The translations under genes were made by a program, and so were the position numbers. 64,000 nt of DNA from Flavobacterium cutihirudinis. Lineage in GTDB: Bacteria > Bacteroidota > Bacteroidia > Flavobacteriales > Flavobacteriaceae. Within the stretch, counting starts at the first letter, position 1, and every line of letters starts with the position of its first letter. Below, in pieces: positions 43,305-53,390 of this stretch. The DNA lies in contig NZ_QRDQ01000007.1 of NCBI RefSeq assembly GCF_003385895.1, forward strand, positions 1,265,120 through 1,329,119, in the 5' to 3' direction. The notes under the pieces are model-generated. The model did not search any database. It was not told the origin of the DNA and was given only the letters and a program-made list of their open reading frames with translations.

Positions 43305-45758
43305 TTATTTCAATTGTTTTGCGTTTTTTACATTTTGATCTGTAAGAGCTAAAGCCAAAACTTCGCTCATTTCTTTTACATAATGAAAAGTAAGACCTTC
43401 CAGATATTCTGCTTTGATTTCATCAATATCACTTTTGTTTTCGTGACACAAAATAATTTCTTTAATGCCCGCTCTTTTCGCAGCCAAGATCTTCTCTTTA
43501 ATTCCGCCAACAGGCAATACTTTTCCGCGAAGTGTAATTTCTCCTGTCATCGCAAGGTTTTTCTTCACTTTCTTTTGCGTTAACAATGAAACTAAAGATG
43601 TTAGCATCGCAATACCGGCACTTGGGCCATCTTTTGGAGTTGCACCTTCCGGCACGTGTAAGTGAATATTGTATTTTTGGAAAAGTTCAATTGCCAAACC
43701 AAGCTTTTTAGCATTTGCTTTGATGTATTCTAAAGCAATCGTAGCCGATTCTTTCATTACATTTCCAAGATTTCCTGTAATAGTAAGAGAGCCTTTTCCT
43801 TCAGAAATCAATGATTCAATGAATAAAATATCGCCACCTACACTTGTCCAGGCTAAACCTGTTACAACGCCGGCAACATCATTATTTTCATATTTATCTC
43901 TTTCTAATCTCGGAACACCTAAAACACTTACAATATCTTCATCTGTAACTTTTTTGTTGTACTCCTCTTCCATCGCAACAGCTTTTGCAGCGTTACGAAT
44001 TACCTGTGCAATTTTCGTTTCAAGATTACGAACTCCAGATTCTCTTGTATAGCCTTCAACAATTTTTTCTAATTGTTTTTTACCAATTGTCAAATCTTTT
44101 GAAGTTAAACCGTGTGCCTCCAACTGTTTCGGAAAAAGGTGTCTTTTTGCAATTTCAACTTTTTCTTCAATAGTATAACCAGACATTTTGATTACTTCCA
44201 TTCTGTCGCGCAATGCTGGCTGAATTGCAGCCATGTTGTTTGACGTTGCAATGAACATTACTTTAGATAAATCATATCCCATTTCAAGGAAATTATCATA
44301 AAAAGCACTGTTTTGTTCTGGATCTAAAACTTCTAACAAGGCAGAAGAAGGATCTCCACTGTTTCCGTTTGATAATTTATCAATCTCATCTAAAATAAAT
44401 ACTGGATTTGAAGTCCCAGCTTTTTTTAAACTCTGAATAATACGTCCCGGCATTGCACCTATATACGTTTTTCTATGTCCGCGAATTTCTGCTTCATCGC
44501 GTAAACCGCCTAATGAAATACGGACATATTCACGTCCTAAAGCTTCAGCAACTGAACGCCCGATAGATGTTTTACCAACTCCCGGAGGACCTGTTAAACA
44601 TATAATTGGAGATTTCATGTCATTTCGCAGTTTTAAAACTGCCAAATGCTCAATCATTCTTTTCTTAACTTCATCAAGTCCAAAATGATCTTTATCTAAT
44701 ATTTTCTGAGCATGTTTCAAATCGAATTTATCTTTAGAATATTCACCCCAAGGCAACTCTAAAAATAACTCCAAATAATTTCTTTGAATTCCGAAATCCG
44801 GAGATTGCGGATTCATACGACGCATTTTAGACAATTCTTTTTCGAAATGTTTCTGCGTTTTTTCATCCCATTTTTTGGTTTTCGCTTTCTGCCCCATTTC
44901 GTCCATTTCCTCTTCCTGCGAAACGCCTCCCAATTCTTCCTGAATGGTTTTCATTTGCTGATGAAGGAAATATTCACGCTGTTGCTGATCCAAATCAAAA
45001 CGAACTTTTGACTGAATATCGTTCTTCAATTCTAATTTTTGAAGTTCGACATTCATATAACGTAATGTTTCCAAAGCACGTTCTTTCAATCCATTTATAG
45101 ATAAAAGACCTTGCTTTTCTTTTACAGATAAATTCATGTTTGAAGAAACAAAATTGATCAAAAACGATTGACTTTCAATGTTTTTGATTGCAAATGTAGC
45201 TTCAGATGGAATGTTTGGACTTTCTTTAATGATCTGAATTGCTAATTCTTTTACAGAATCTAAAATCGCTGTAAATTCAGTGTCGTTTTCGTCTGGACGT
45301 TCTTCAGAAACTTCTTTAATTGTAGCGGTCATATAAGGATCTTCTGAAACCACATCATCGATTTCAAAACGTTTTTTTCCTTGTAAAATAACTGTAACAT
45401 TTCCGTCAGGCATTTTTAAAACACGCAGAATTCGGGCTACAGTTCCTATTTTATGAATATCATCTTTAGACGGATCTTCATCTTCTTCATTAATTTGAGA
45501 AACAACTCCAATGATTTTTCCGCCTGCATTGGCATCATTAATCAGTTTAATAGACTTATCTCTTCCCGCAGAAATTGGTATAACAACCCCCGGAAATAAA
45601 ACAGTATTACGCAAAGGCAAAATTGGCAACGAGAGCGGCAACTCTTCGTTGTTCATTTCTTCTTCGTCTTCTGGAGTTAATAATGGAATTAATTCTGCTT
45701 CTGAATCAAATTCCTGAAGTGACAGATTGTCAATAGTGAGTATTTTATGATTTGACAT
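43305..45758 (-). CDS. lon: ATP-dependent protease Lon
   Basis: This 817-residue cytoplasmic AAA+ protease has the LON substrate-binding domain at about residues 40-240 (PLPILPLRNTVLFPGVVIP-type opening), Walker A GPPGVGKTS near residue 390, Walker B FILDEIDK near 450, and the Ser-Lys dyad in PKDGPSAGIAM near 711 and GGIKEKILAAKRAG near 753. It degrades damaged and regulatory proteins. The gene has its own promoter and terminator, separate from porQ. Confidence 0.96.
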   Translation of the reverse strand: MSNHKILTIDNLSLQEFDSEAELIPLLTPEDEEEMNNEELPLSLPILPLRNTVLFPGVVIPISAGRDKSIKLINDANAGGKIIGVVSQINEEDEDPSKDDIHKIGTVARILRVLKMPDGNVTVILQGKKRFEIDDVVSEDPYMTATIKEVSEERPDENDTEFTAILDSVKELAIQIIKESPNIPSEATFAIKNIESQSFLINFVSSNMNLSVKEKQGLLSINGLKERALETLRYMNVELQKLELKNDIQSKVRFDLDQQQREYFLHQQMKTIQEELGGVSQEEEMDEMGQKAKTKKWDEKTQKHFEKELSKMRRMNPQSPDFGIQRNYLELFLELPWGEYSKDKFDLKHAQKILDKDHFGLDEVKKRMIEHLAVLKLRNDMKSPIICLTGPPGVGKTSIGRSVAEALGREYVRISLGGLRDEAEIRGHRKTYIGAMPGRIIQSLKKAGTSNPVFILDEIDKLSNGNSGDPSSALLEVLDPEQNSAFYDNFLEMGYDLSKVMFIATSNNMAAIQPALRDRMEVIKMSGYTIEEKVEIAKRHLFPKQLEAHGLTSKDLTIGKKQLEKIVEGYTRESGVRNLETKIAQVIRNAAKAVAMEEEYNKKVTDEDIVSVLGVPRLERDKYENNDVAGVVTGLAWTSVGGDILFIESLISEGKGSLTITGNLGNVMKESATIALEYIKANAKKLGLAIELFQKYNIHLHVPEGATPKDGPSAGIAMLTSLVSLLTQKKVKKNLAMTGEITLRGKVLPVGGIKEKILAAKRAGIKEIILCHENKSDIDEIKAEYLEGLTFHYVKEMSEVLALALTDQNVKNAKQLK

Positions 45759-45803
45759 AATAATATATAAGTCGTTTTGTCATTAAAAGTTTAATACAGT
45801 CTA

Positions 45804-45811
45804 CAAAAGTA
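45804..45811 (-). promoter_or_regulatory. -7 element of lon
   Basis: On the minus strand TACTTTTG fits TAnnTTTG 46 bases before the ATG at 45758. The -33 TTG is not clear. Confidence 0.45.
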
Positions 45812-45988
45812 ACATTACTTGGGGCAGATTCTAGTAAAATTATGCTAAATGTTATCTTTACAAGACAGGCCATAAAAATAGACAATCATTATGCCAAAAG
45901 CAAAAAAGGAAATTCTTATTCAATTTTAGATGCAATTTGGTAATCTGAAAAATAATTTTCAAAAAAAATAAAATTAATTTTATAAAAG

Positions 45989-46014
45989 TGTAACAAATAA
46001 AAAAATCACAAGTC
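45989..46014 (+). promoter_or_regulatory. Possible ECF-type promoter of the sigma gene
   Basis: TGTAAC (45989-45994), 17 bases, then GTC (46012-46014) resembles ECF -35/-10 patterns. The predicted start is near 46022, just ahead of the TTG start at 46040. Self-recognition by the sigma factor is an inference. Confidence 0.4.
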
Positions 46015-46039
46015 ATTATAAAAAACTAGCAACCATTAC

Positions 46040-46594
46040 TTGAGTATAACCAATCAAAATATCGAAGAATTAATCGCGCTTTGTAAAGAAAACAATCAGA
46101 AGGCTCAGTTTGAAATTTACAACCGATACAGTAAAGCTATGTACAACGTAGCGTATCGTATTGTAAAAGACGAACATTTTGCACAAGACGTCATGCAGGA
46201 AGGTTTTTTGAAAGCATTTACAAAAATAAACGACTACAAACAGGAAGTCGCTTTTGGCGCGTGGCTGAAAAAAATAATTGTCAATTACAGCATTGATTTT
46301 TATAAGAAGCAAAATGCTTTTCAGGTTGAAGATTTAAGCAAAACGCTTTATAAAATTGAAGAAAATGACACTTTATATTCTGACGGCATTGACATTGATT
46401 CGCTCAAAGTAAAACAGGTTCTTGATACCATTTTAGGCCTAAAAGATAATTATCGAATGGTATTAACGCTCTTTTTTATTGAAGGTTACGATCAGGAAGA
46501 GATTAGCGAAATTTTGAATATCAGTTATGCAAACTGTCGCACCACATTAAGCAGAGCAAAAGAAAGTTTGCGAAAAAAATTAGAGGAATTATGA
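46040..46594 (+). CDS. ECF-type RNA polymerase sigma factor
   Basis: This 184-residue sigma-70 family protein has region 2 (YNRYSKAMYNVAYRIVKDEHFAQDVMQEGFLKAF, about 25-60) and region 4 (NYRMVLTLFFIEGYDQEEISEILNISYANCRTTLSRAKESL, about 135-175) without region 3. The start is TTG at 46040; an in-frame stop lies at 46019 and no ATG is between. Its last codons overlap the next gene (ATGA), which is the usual layout for an anti-sigma partner. Confidence 0.9.
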   Translation: MSITNQNIEELIALCKENNQKAQFEIYNRYSKAMYNVAYRIVKDEHFAQDVMQEGFLKAFTKINDYKQEVAFGAWLKKIIVNYSIDFYKKQNAFQVEDLSKTLYKIEENDTLYSDGIDIDSLKVKQVLDTILGLKDNYRMVLTLFFIEGYDQEEISEILNISYANCRTTLSRAKESLRKKLEEL

Positions 46595-47127
46595 AAAAGG
46601 AAAATGACAATTTAGATCAATTATTCAACAAATTTGAAAACCAATGGGATGTTCAGGAAATGAATCCGGATCATCAGGAAGTTTTTTTGAATAAACTAAA
46701 CAGAAAACAACCCAAAAAGAAAAATTATTGGTTTGCAACCGCTATTGCAGCTTCAATAGTATTAATGCTTGGAATATCTGTTTTTTACAAGAATGAAAAA
46801 CCAAAAGAATTCAAATTTGCCTCTAAAGAAACGCAACGAACTGATTCTATTTTCAACATCTTAATTGACAACGAACTAGTTAAACTAAAAGAAAAAAGTT
46901 CGCCTGAAAATGAGCAAATCATTAATGATGCCTTAAATCAAATGAAGCTTTTCGACGCCGACTATCAGAAGATTATTAACGAATTGCAGAAAAACGGTGA
47001 AAACAAACAAATTATTTATGCGATGATCAGTAATCTACAAACCAGAATATCTTTCTTACAGACTGTATTAAAACGAATTGAAGAAAACGAAAATTTAAAA
47101 AACACTACCGATGAAAAAACATTATAA
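46591..47127 (+). CDS. Probable anti-sigma factor
   Basis: This 178-residue protein has a cytoplasmic N-terminus of about 45 residues (DNLDQLFNKFENQWDVQEM), one membrane helix (YWFATAIAASIVLMLGISVF) and a mostly helical periplasmic part. There is no zinc-binding HxxxCxxC motif. The ATGA overlap with the sigma gene and the single-pass layout support an anti-sigma role; the sequence itself does not belong to a family I can name. It overlaps the next gene by 17 bases. Confidence 0.65.
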   Translation: MKKENDNLDQLFNKFENQWDVQEMNPDHQEVFLNKLNRKQPKKKNYWFATAIAASIVLMLGISVFYKNEKPKEFKFASKETQRTDSIFNILIDNELVKLKEKSSPENEQIINDALNQMKLFDADYQKIINELQKNGENKQIIYAMISNLQTRISFLQTVLKRIEENENLKNTTDEKTL

Positions 47128-48169
47128 AATAGCGTTTCTATTTCTTTTGATTCCTTTTTTAGGATTCTCAAATGATGATACTTTTATTTCAAAACAAAAA
47201 AGCATCAAAAAAACCTATATCGTTAATTCAAATGCCGGAATTGACATTGATAATAAGTATGGAAACATTTCGGTTTCGACTTGGGATGAAGACAAAATTG
47301 ATCTTGACATTACAATAAAAGTAACCGGAGGAAATGAAAAATGGGTAGATGAAAAACTAAACAGTATCGATGTAAATATTACAGCATTAAAATCGATGGT
47401 TACTGCAGTTACACAAATAGGAAATTCATCTATGAAAAGCAAAGGAAGCAGTAATAGTTTTGAAATAAACTATGTCATTAAAATTCCTAAAAGTGGAAGT
47501 GTAAAACTGATGAATAAATATGGTAACATTTCTACTCTCACAATCGAAGGAGCGACTAATATTGCCTGCAAATACGGAAAAGTTACTTTAGGAAAACTAA
47601 ACAACGCCAGCAACAGACTGCAAATTGATTATTGTCAAAATTCTTCGATTGATTTCGTTAAAAGTGCTACAATAGAAGCCCGTTATTCTGGTTTAAAGAT
47701 TAATGATTCAGGCAATGTAACTCTTGATGCAAATTATACTGATGTCACTGTTGGCCAGGCGCAAAACATTAAATATGAATCAAATTATGGAAATTTAAAG
47801 TTTGAAAAAGTAAACTCTATTACTGGTGCAGGAAATTACCTTACAATTGGTGTTTCTGAACTATCTAACAGCTTAAATATTGATGCTACTTATAGCAAAC
47901 TAAGTGTTTCTACTATTACAAGCAGCGCAAGTAATATAACTATTTCAACTGGTTATACGGATGTTTCACTAGGTTATGATCCTAATTACGCTTTTGATTT
48001 TGATATTAACACCAGATATGGCGGAATCAAAGCTGACAATTCTTTGGATATTTCAGTAAGTGAAACTAAAAATACCAGCAAAAGAATTAGCGGAACTAAT
48101 AAAAAGAAAGGTCAGAATAGTATAAATATAAATTCCAATTACGGAAACGTAACATTAATCAAAAAGTAA
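47111..48169 (+). CDS. Adhesin-like DUF4097-type protein
   Basis: This 352-residue exported protein has a signal peptide (about residues 1-20) and a long repetitive beta-helix body with recurring YGNISV-, YTDVTVG- and YGNLKFE-type strands. This matches the DUF4097/putative adhesin fold. Its start lies within the end of the preceding gene. Members are usually under control of an ECF sigma factor, consistent with its place here. Its exact role is unknown. Confidence 0.72.
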   Translation: MKKHYKIAFLFLLIPFLGFSNDDTFISKQKSIKKTYIVNSNAGIDIDNKYGNISVSTWDEDKIDLDITIKVTGGNEKWVDEKLNSIDVNITALKSMVTAVTQIGNSSMKSKGSSNSFEINYVIKIPKSGSVKLMNKYGNISTLTIEGATNIACKYGKVTLGKLNNASNRLQIDYCQNSSIDFVKSATIEARYSGLKINDSGNVTLDANYTDVTVGQAQNIKYESNYGNLKFEKVNSITGAGNYLTIGVSELSNSLNIDATYSKLSVSTITSSASNITISTGYTDVSLGYDPNYAFDFDINTRYGGIKADNSLDISVSETKNTSKRISGTNKKKGQNSININSNYGNVTLIKK

Positions 48170-48190
48170 TAATCTTAAAAAATCAAACCA

Positions 48191-48916
48191 ATGAAAAAAT
48201 TAATTCAATTATCAGTTTATGGGCTATTTTTAATAGGCTTTACAGCTAATGCTCAATCAAATAAAATAAAAGGTAACGGTCACATTGTAAGCGAAACCAG
48301 AAAAACTTCAGATTATGATGCTATCAAAGCAACAGGTTTTTTTGATATTGATTTGGTTGCGGGCAATGAGGGAAATATCACTATTAAAGGAGAAGAAAAC
48401 ATTTTAGCCGCAATAGTTATTGAAGTTGAGGATAATGTACTAAAAATCTACACAAAGAAAAATTTTAATATTTCACCTAGTGCGGGTAAAAAGGTAGAAA
48501 TTACAGTTCCTTTTGAAAAAATTTCAGAATTAACAATGTCAGGTTCAGGAGATGTTACATCAAAAAATCCGATTAAAAATGACAAATTCGTAGCAAAACT
48601 TTCAGGATCTGGAGATGTTGATTTAGATGTTCTGACTAATTCTTTTGAGTTTAATTTAAGTGGTTCAGGTGATGTTAAATTAAAAGGAAGTTCTGACAAT
48701 CTAGCAGTTAAACTTTCAGGATCTGGTGATATTCAGGCAGGTGATTTGAAAGCTAAAAATGCTGACGTAAGTATTTCAGGATCGGGAGATGTAAAAATTA
48801 ATTGTAATGAAAGCTTAACAGCAAGAGTTTCAGGATCAGGCGATATTTCATATGCAGGAAATCCTGAGAAACGCGATGTAAAAGTTTCCGGATCAGGAAG
48901 CATTTCAAAAGCATAA
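48191..48916 (+). CDS. GIN-domain (DUF2807) auto-transporter-like adhesin
   Basis: This 241-residue exported protein has a signal peptide (about 21 residues; TANAQ) and a DUF2807 head-GIN domain of beta-helix repeats. The repeat SGSGDV/SGSGDI occurs six times, with a final SGSGSI, at a spacing of about 18-20 residues. It probably sits in the envelope. It is the last gene of the sigma operon and is followed by a large hairpin terminator. Confidence 0.85.
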   Translation: MKKLIQLSVYGLFLIGFTANAQSNKIKGNGHIVSETRKTSDYDAIKATGFFDIDLVAGNEGNITIKGEENILAAIVIEVEDNVLKIYTKKNFNISPSAGKKVEITVPFEKISELTMSGSGDVTSKNPIKNDKFVAKLSGSGDVDLDVLTNSFEFNLSGSGDVKLKGSSDNLAVKLSGSGDIQAGDLKAKNADVSISGSGDVKINCNESLTARVSGSGDISYAGNPEKRDVKVSGSGSISKA

Positions 48917-48924
48917 TTTCATTT

Positions 48925-49006
48925 AAACAGCTTCATAATACAAGGAACTATAATCATCAATCAAAGTGAAAACAATTATTCCTTTATTATGAAGCTGTTT
49001 TTTTTT
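48925..49006 (+). terminator. Large hairpin terminator of the sigma operon
   Basis: AAACAGCTTCATAATA pairs with its complement (ending GAAGCTGTTT) over an inner pair AAGGAA/TTCCTT, followed by a run of nine or more T. The loop spans about 45 bases. Confidence 0.8.
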
Positions 49007-49164
49007 TGCTCCAAAAATTTGGAAAATTCTTCCAATAGCGAAACTCTTTTTCAAAAGGCGAAATTTTCTTAATTGCACGGAATAATTCGTGCCACTACTT
49101 TTCTTCGGATTTCTAAAATCCGCGCCTAAAGCTTCACATAACAAACTTTAAAAAATCATTATAA

Positions 49165-51012
49165 ATGAGACGGATAATTTCAGTTTTCCTTCTGATGTTT
49201 TCTTGTGCCTTATCTTTTGCACAAAAAACAATAGAAATAAAGAATCAATCAGATCAAATAACGTCACTAAATGGTTTAAAAACCAGTACTAATGATGTCA
49301 TGAAGAAGTATAATTTAAAAGGTTTAAGTGTTGCTGTTTTTGAAAATTACAAAATAATCTGGACGAATCAATGGGGAACTAAAGCTACTGATTCCGACGA
49401 AAAAATCGATTCGAATACAGCATTTTCTACTGCTTCGATTTCAAAACCAATTACAGCAATTGTTTGTGCAATGTTAGAAGAAAAAGGTTTAATTAATTTA
49501 GATGATCCAATTGAAAATTATCTCAGAAGATGGAAACTTCCTCAAAGCGAATTCACTAAAGATTTAAAAGTAACTTGGAAACAGCTTTTATCACATACAG
49601 CTGGAACAAGTCAAGGTGGTTTTGAAGATTATTATACTGGAGATTCAATACCAACAATAATTGAAAGTTTACAAGGAAAATTACTGCCACGTTCTAAAGA
49701 ACCAATTAAGTTTCTTTTCAAACCTGGAACAAACTGGGAATACAGCGGCGGCGGTTATGTAATCATCCAATGTGCACTTGAAGATTATTTCAATAAACCA
49801 ATAGCACAAATCGTTAGAGAAACTTTGCTTGAACCTTTACAATTGCAAAATTCAACAATGATTCAGCCTAATGAAAAAGGTTTTTTAACCAATATTGCCA
49901 AAGTACATAATAATAAAGGGCAAATCATCAGAACTGGGGTTCCAATTACGCCTCAAGTTGCACCGTCTGGTTTATGGTCAACTCCATCAGATTTAGCTTT
50001 AATTGCCATAGAAATGCAAAAAGCTTTACTTGGAAAAGGCAACAAAGTCATTTCTCAAACAGTTGCTGAAAAAGTTACCAATATTGTAACGCTAAATGGT
50101 GCGCGTGGCTGGAGTTATGGCTGGCAAAGAAGTATAGGATTTGGGAATTTAGAATGGTTTTCGCATGATGGCTCAAATACCGGAACTGGTGGAGATTTAC
50201 TTGCTACAATGAAAAACGGAAATGGAATCGCAATTTTAGCAAATGGCGACAAACCCAATCGTTTACCTGTTATGGCATATCTTGAAAAAGAAATAATCAC
50301 AAAACTTCATTGGAACAAATCAATCAATCCGGCTTCTTCAAAACAAATTCCAGCAAATTTAAAACAAGCTATTAAAGGTTATTATACCGAAATACTTTAC
50401 GGATATGACAGATTAGGAATAACTAAAATATTTGAAGAAAATAATGTTTTATACCTGAACTCTCCCGTATTAAAAGAGACTTACAATTCAGAGAAAAATG
50501 AAATGTATTACATTGGAAATAACACCTTTAAAATTGATAATTATCCAAATACAATTCAGTTTAATTTAGTCGAAAATCAACTTCATTCCATAATAATTTC
50601 ACGTCCTGATTATACTGATAAGAAATTAGAACTTCTTTTAAATGAAATTAAAACTGTACAAACTCAGCTGATTGAAATTTTTACTGAAAATTTATTTGAA
50701 ACTGCTTTAACAAAATTTCAGAATTTAAAACTGAAATATCCTGATTATAATTTTGAACAAAACTTAAATAGTTTAGGCTATAGTTTTTTGAATAAAAAAC
50801 AAACAGAACTGTCAATAGCGATTTTTTCTCTTAATTGCTCTGAATATCCAAAATCGGCAAATGTTTACGACAGTTTAGGTGAAATTTATGAGGCCACTGG
50901 AAAATTAGACTTAGCCAAAGAAAATTATCAAAAATCTCTAGATTTAAATCCGAAGAATGAAAACGCGAAAGAAATGATTTTAAAAATTGATTCAGCACTT
51001 AAATCAAAATAA
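49165..51012 (+). CDS. Serine hydrolase with C-terminal TPR
   Basis: This 615-residue exported protein has a signal peptide (MRRIISVFLLMFSCALSFAQ). The beta-lactamase/PBP-like domain has SISK in STASISKPITA near residue 92, and Y-S-G in NWEYSGGGYVI near 194 where Y-x-N is usual, and HDGSNTG near residue 333 as third motif. A C-terminal beta domain and TPR repeats at about residues 565-610 (YDSLGEIYEATGKLDLAKENY) follow. S12 members are peptidases, esterases or beta-lactamases. The gene has two small hairpins upstream (around GCACG/CGTGC and CGGAT/ATCCG) of unknown meaning. Confidence 0.83.
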   Translation: MRRIISVFLLMFSCALSFAQKTIEIKNQSDQITSLNGLKTSTNDVMKKYNLKGLSVAVFENYKIIWTNQWGTKATDSDEKIDSNTAFSTASISKPITAIVCAMLEEKGLINLDDPIENYLRRWKLPQSEFTKDLKVTWKQLLSHTAGTSQGGFEDYYTGDSIPTIIESLQGKLLPRSKEPIKFLFKPGTNWEYSGGGYVIIQCALEDYFNKPIAQIVRETLLEPLQLQNSTMIQPNEKGFLTNIAKVHNNKGQIIRTGVPITPQVAPSGLWSTPSDLALIAIEMQKALLGKGNKVISQTVAEKVTNIVTLNGARGWSYGWQRSIGFGNLEWFSHDGSNTGTGGDLLATMKNGNGIAILANGDKPNRLPVMAYLEKEIITKLHWNKSINPASSKQIPANLKQAIKGYYTEILYGYDRLGITKIFEENNVLYLNSPVLKETYNSEKNEMYYIGNNTFKIDNYPNTIQFNLVENQLHSIIISRPDYTDKKLELLLNEIKTVQTQLIEIFTENLFETALTKFQNLKLKYPDYNFEQNLNSLGYSFLNKKQTELSIAIFSLNCSEYPKSANVYDSLGEIYEATGKLDLAKENYQKSLDLNPKNENAKEMILKIDSALKSK

Positions 51013-51040
51013 AAAGAGGCACTTAAAGTGCCTCTTTTTT
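51011..51040. terminator. Bidirectional terminator
   Basis: AAAAAGAGGCACTT and its perfect complement meet directly as a 28-base palindrome. It lies at the convergent ends of the serine hydrolase (+) and UMF1 (-) genes; the UMF1 stop is within it. Confidence 0.85.
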
Positions 51041-52339
51041 ATGAACTCTCCTCAAAAGGAAAATAGATGTGACAAAGAAAATTCCTAAAATAACAATCGC
51101 CGCGCGCGGGCTTCCTGTTAATTGGTCAATAATTCCGTATACACACATTCCTATTACAATACCTATTTTCTCAGCAACATCATAAAAACTAAAAAATGAA
51201 GCTGTATCTTGTGTTTCGGGTAATAATTTTGAATACGTTGAACGTGATAATGCCTGGATTCCTCCCATTACAAATCCGGCAACTGTTGCCATAACGTAAA
51301 AATGCATTGGCAAAGTTATAAAAAAAGCAAGGGCACAAAATACTGCCCAAATCGCATTTATTACAATTAAAGTTGGAATATTTCCAAATTTTGCAGAGGC
51401 TCTGGATGTGATAACTGCACCAACAACTGCTACTAATTGGATGATTAAAATACAAACTATTAAACCAATTGTACTTTCTTCTTTAGACGACCATTGAATC
51501 TCTTGAGCACCAAAATAAGTTGCCACAAGCATAACCGTCTGCACAGCCATACTTGAAACAAAAAAGCCGCCCAAATAACGTTTTAGAGGAATGTTTTCCT
51601 GTAATAATCCCCAAACTTTTTTAAGCTCTTTGAAACCATTAAAAACAACAGATTTTGTCAATTTTTCACCAGTTTCTTTACTTCCTTTTGGTAAATAATA
51701 ATAAGTATATTGGCTGAATAGAATCCACCAAACTCCTACCATAATAAAAGAATAACGCATTGCTTTCATAGCAGCATCGTCGCCTGTTATAGAGAAAATT
51801 TCCGGTTTCATGATCATTGCTAAGTTTATGATCAATAATATTACGCTTCCTATATATCCTAATGAATATCCTTTAGCACTAATTCTATCTTGTTGTTCCT
51901 CAAAAGCGATGTCCGGTAAATAGGAATTGTAAAAAACCAAACTACCCCAATATCCAATTAATCCTAAGAAATAAAATGCCAAGCCTAGATAAATGTTTCC
52001 AAGATCAAACCAATATAATCCCATACAAGACAAAGCTCCTAAATAACAAAAGAACTTCATAAAAGCCTTTTTATTCCCAACATAATCTGCTATTCCTGAC
52101 AATAATGGAGAGATAAAAGAAACTACTAAAAAAGCAAAAGCAGTCGTGAAACTGATTAAAGCTGAATTTTTAAGATGCATTCCAAAAACATCAATATAAT
52201 GACCGCGATCAGTAAATAATGCTTCATAAAAAATGGGAAATACTGCCGAAGCAATTGTAAGTGTATAAACCGAGTTTGCCCAATCATAAAACGCCCAGGC
52301 ATTTAATAATTTTTTATCTCCTTTTTGTAGGTTTTTCAT
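51023..52339 (-). CDS. MFS transporter, UMF1 family
   Basis: This 438-residue inner-membrane protein has about twelve helices and the UMF1 (Atg22-like) signature AWAFYDWANSVYTLTIASAVFPIFYEAL at residues 13-40 (partial quote). It also has GGIQALSRSTYSKLLPE near residue 362. The family includes putative efflux proteins of amino acids or other small molecules. The function of the bacterial group is unproven. It stands alone on this strand. Confidence 0.86.
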   Translation of the reverse strand: MKNLQKGDKKLLNAWAFYDWANSVYTLTIASAVFPIFYEALFTDRGHYIDVFGMHLKNSALISFTTAFAFLVVSFISPLLSGIADYVGNKKAFMKFFCYLGALSCMGLYWFDLGNIYLGLAFYFLGLIGYWGSLVFYNSYLPDIAFEEQQDRISAKGYSLGYIGSVILLIINLAMIMKPEIFSITGDDAAMKAMRYSFIMVGVWWILFSQYTYYYLPKGSKETGEKLTKSVVFNGFKELKKVWGLLQENIPLKRYLGGFFVSSMAVQTVMLVATYFGAQEIQWSSKEESTIGLIVCILIIQLVAVVGAVITSRASAKFGNIPTLIVINAIWAVFCALAFFITLPMHFYVMATVAGFVMGGIQALSRSTYSKLLPETQDTASFFSFYDVAEKIGIVIGMCVYGIIDQLTGSPRAAIVILGIFFVTSIFLLRRVHKKEAL

Positions 52340-52433
52340 AGAAATGGTTTTGTTAATACGCTACGAATTTATTTAATTTTTATCATAATCAAATACAATT
52401 TATCTGATTCGTACATTATTAAATTATGAACTA

Positions 52434-52463
52434 CAAAAAAAGCTATCCGTAAAAGAATAGCTT
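52434..52463 (-). terminator. Terminator of the M48 gene
   Basis: AAGCTAT pairs with ATAGCTT across about ten bases, with an A tract on the plus strand (T run on minus). Confidence 0.65.
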
Positions 52464-52492
52464 CAATAATTATTTATCTGATAATAAGAAAC

Positions 52493-53305
52493 TTATTTTA
52501 TAGTTCCTACTTTTAATGCAATTGCTTTAGCTTCAGGGATCAGTGCTTTTATATTAGCAATTCTTGTCGCGTCTGATGGGTGCGTACTCATAAATTCTGG
52601 TGTTCCAGCTGCTCCTGATTTTGCAGACATTCTGCTCCAAAAAGCAACAGCATCATCAGGATTATAACCTGCAATAGCCATTAATGTCAAACCTATTTTA
52701 TCAGCTTCACTTTCGTTGCTTCTGCTGAAAGGCAACATAACTCCTACTTCAGAACCAATTCCATATGCCTGAGCAAAAATTTCCTGAGTCTGTGCAGATT
52801 TTGTACTCGTGGCAGCACTTAAAGCCGCCCCTCCTATTTGCTGCAATTGAGCTGCACTCATTCTTTGTGCACCATGATTAGCTAAAGCATGTGAAACTTC
52901 ATGTCCCATTACAGTTGCTAAACCAGATTCGTTTTGTGTTACAGGCAAAATACCCGAATACACAACAATTTTTCCTCCCGGTAAACACCAAGCATTAACT
53001 TCTTTATTATCAACAAGTTTGTATTCCCATCGATAATCTTTTAAATATTGAGTTTGCCCTAAATAATTTAAATATTTTTCAGCAGCCATTTTAATTTTAT
53101 ATCCTACTGTTTCCACAAGTTTTGCATCTGCTGTACCTGTAATAACTTTATTTTCAGTCAGAAACTGATTATACTGTTGAAATGAAGATGGAAATAACTC
53201 ACTATTTGAAACAAAATTTAAATTTTGTTTTCCCGTAATTGGATTCGTTGCACAGCTGTATACTAAAACCGCTGTAAAAATTCCTGCAATTAAATGTTTT
53301 TTCAT
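52493..53305 (-). CDS. M48-family metalloprotease lipoprotein
   Basis: This 270-residue lipoprotein has the lipobox VLVYSC (Cys about residue 18), and the zinc motif MGHEVSHALANHG (HExxH near residue 130). A glutamate ligand follows in SNESEADKIGL near residue 195. It resembles E. coli LoiP/YggG and BepA-like periplasmic peptidases that check outer-membrane protein quality. It is single-gene with a putative terminator downstream. Confidence 0.88.
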   Translation of the reverse strand: MKKHLIAGIFTAVLVYSCATNPITGKQNLNFVSNSELFPSSFQQYNQFLTENKVITGTADAKLVETVGYKIKMAAEKYLNYLGQTQYLKDYRWEYKLVDNKEVNAWCLPGGKIVVYSGILPVTQNESGLATVMGHEVSHALANHGAQRMSAAQLQQIGGAALSAATSTKSAQTQEIFAQAYGIGSEVGVMLPFSRSNESEADKIGLTLMAIAGYNPDDAVAFWSRMSAKSGAAGTPEFMSTHPSDATRIANIKALIPEAKAIALKVGTIK

Positions 53306-53390
53306 GATTTTACAAATTTAGCACTAACAAAAATACAACTAAATTTGATTTGACTTTTACATAATTCTTAAAATTCTTATCAGAATTTAC

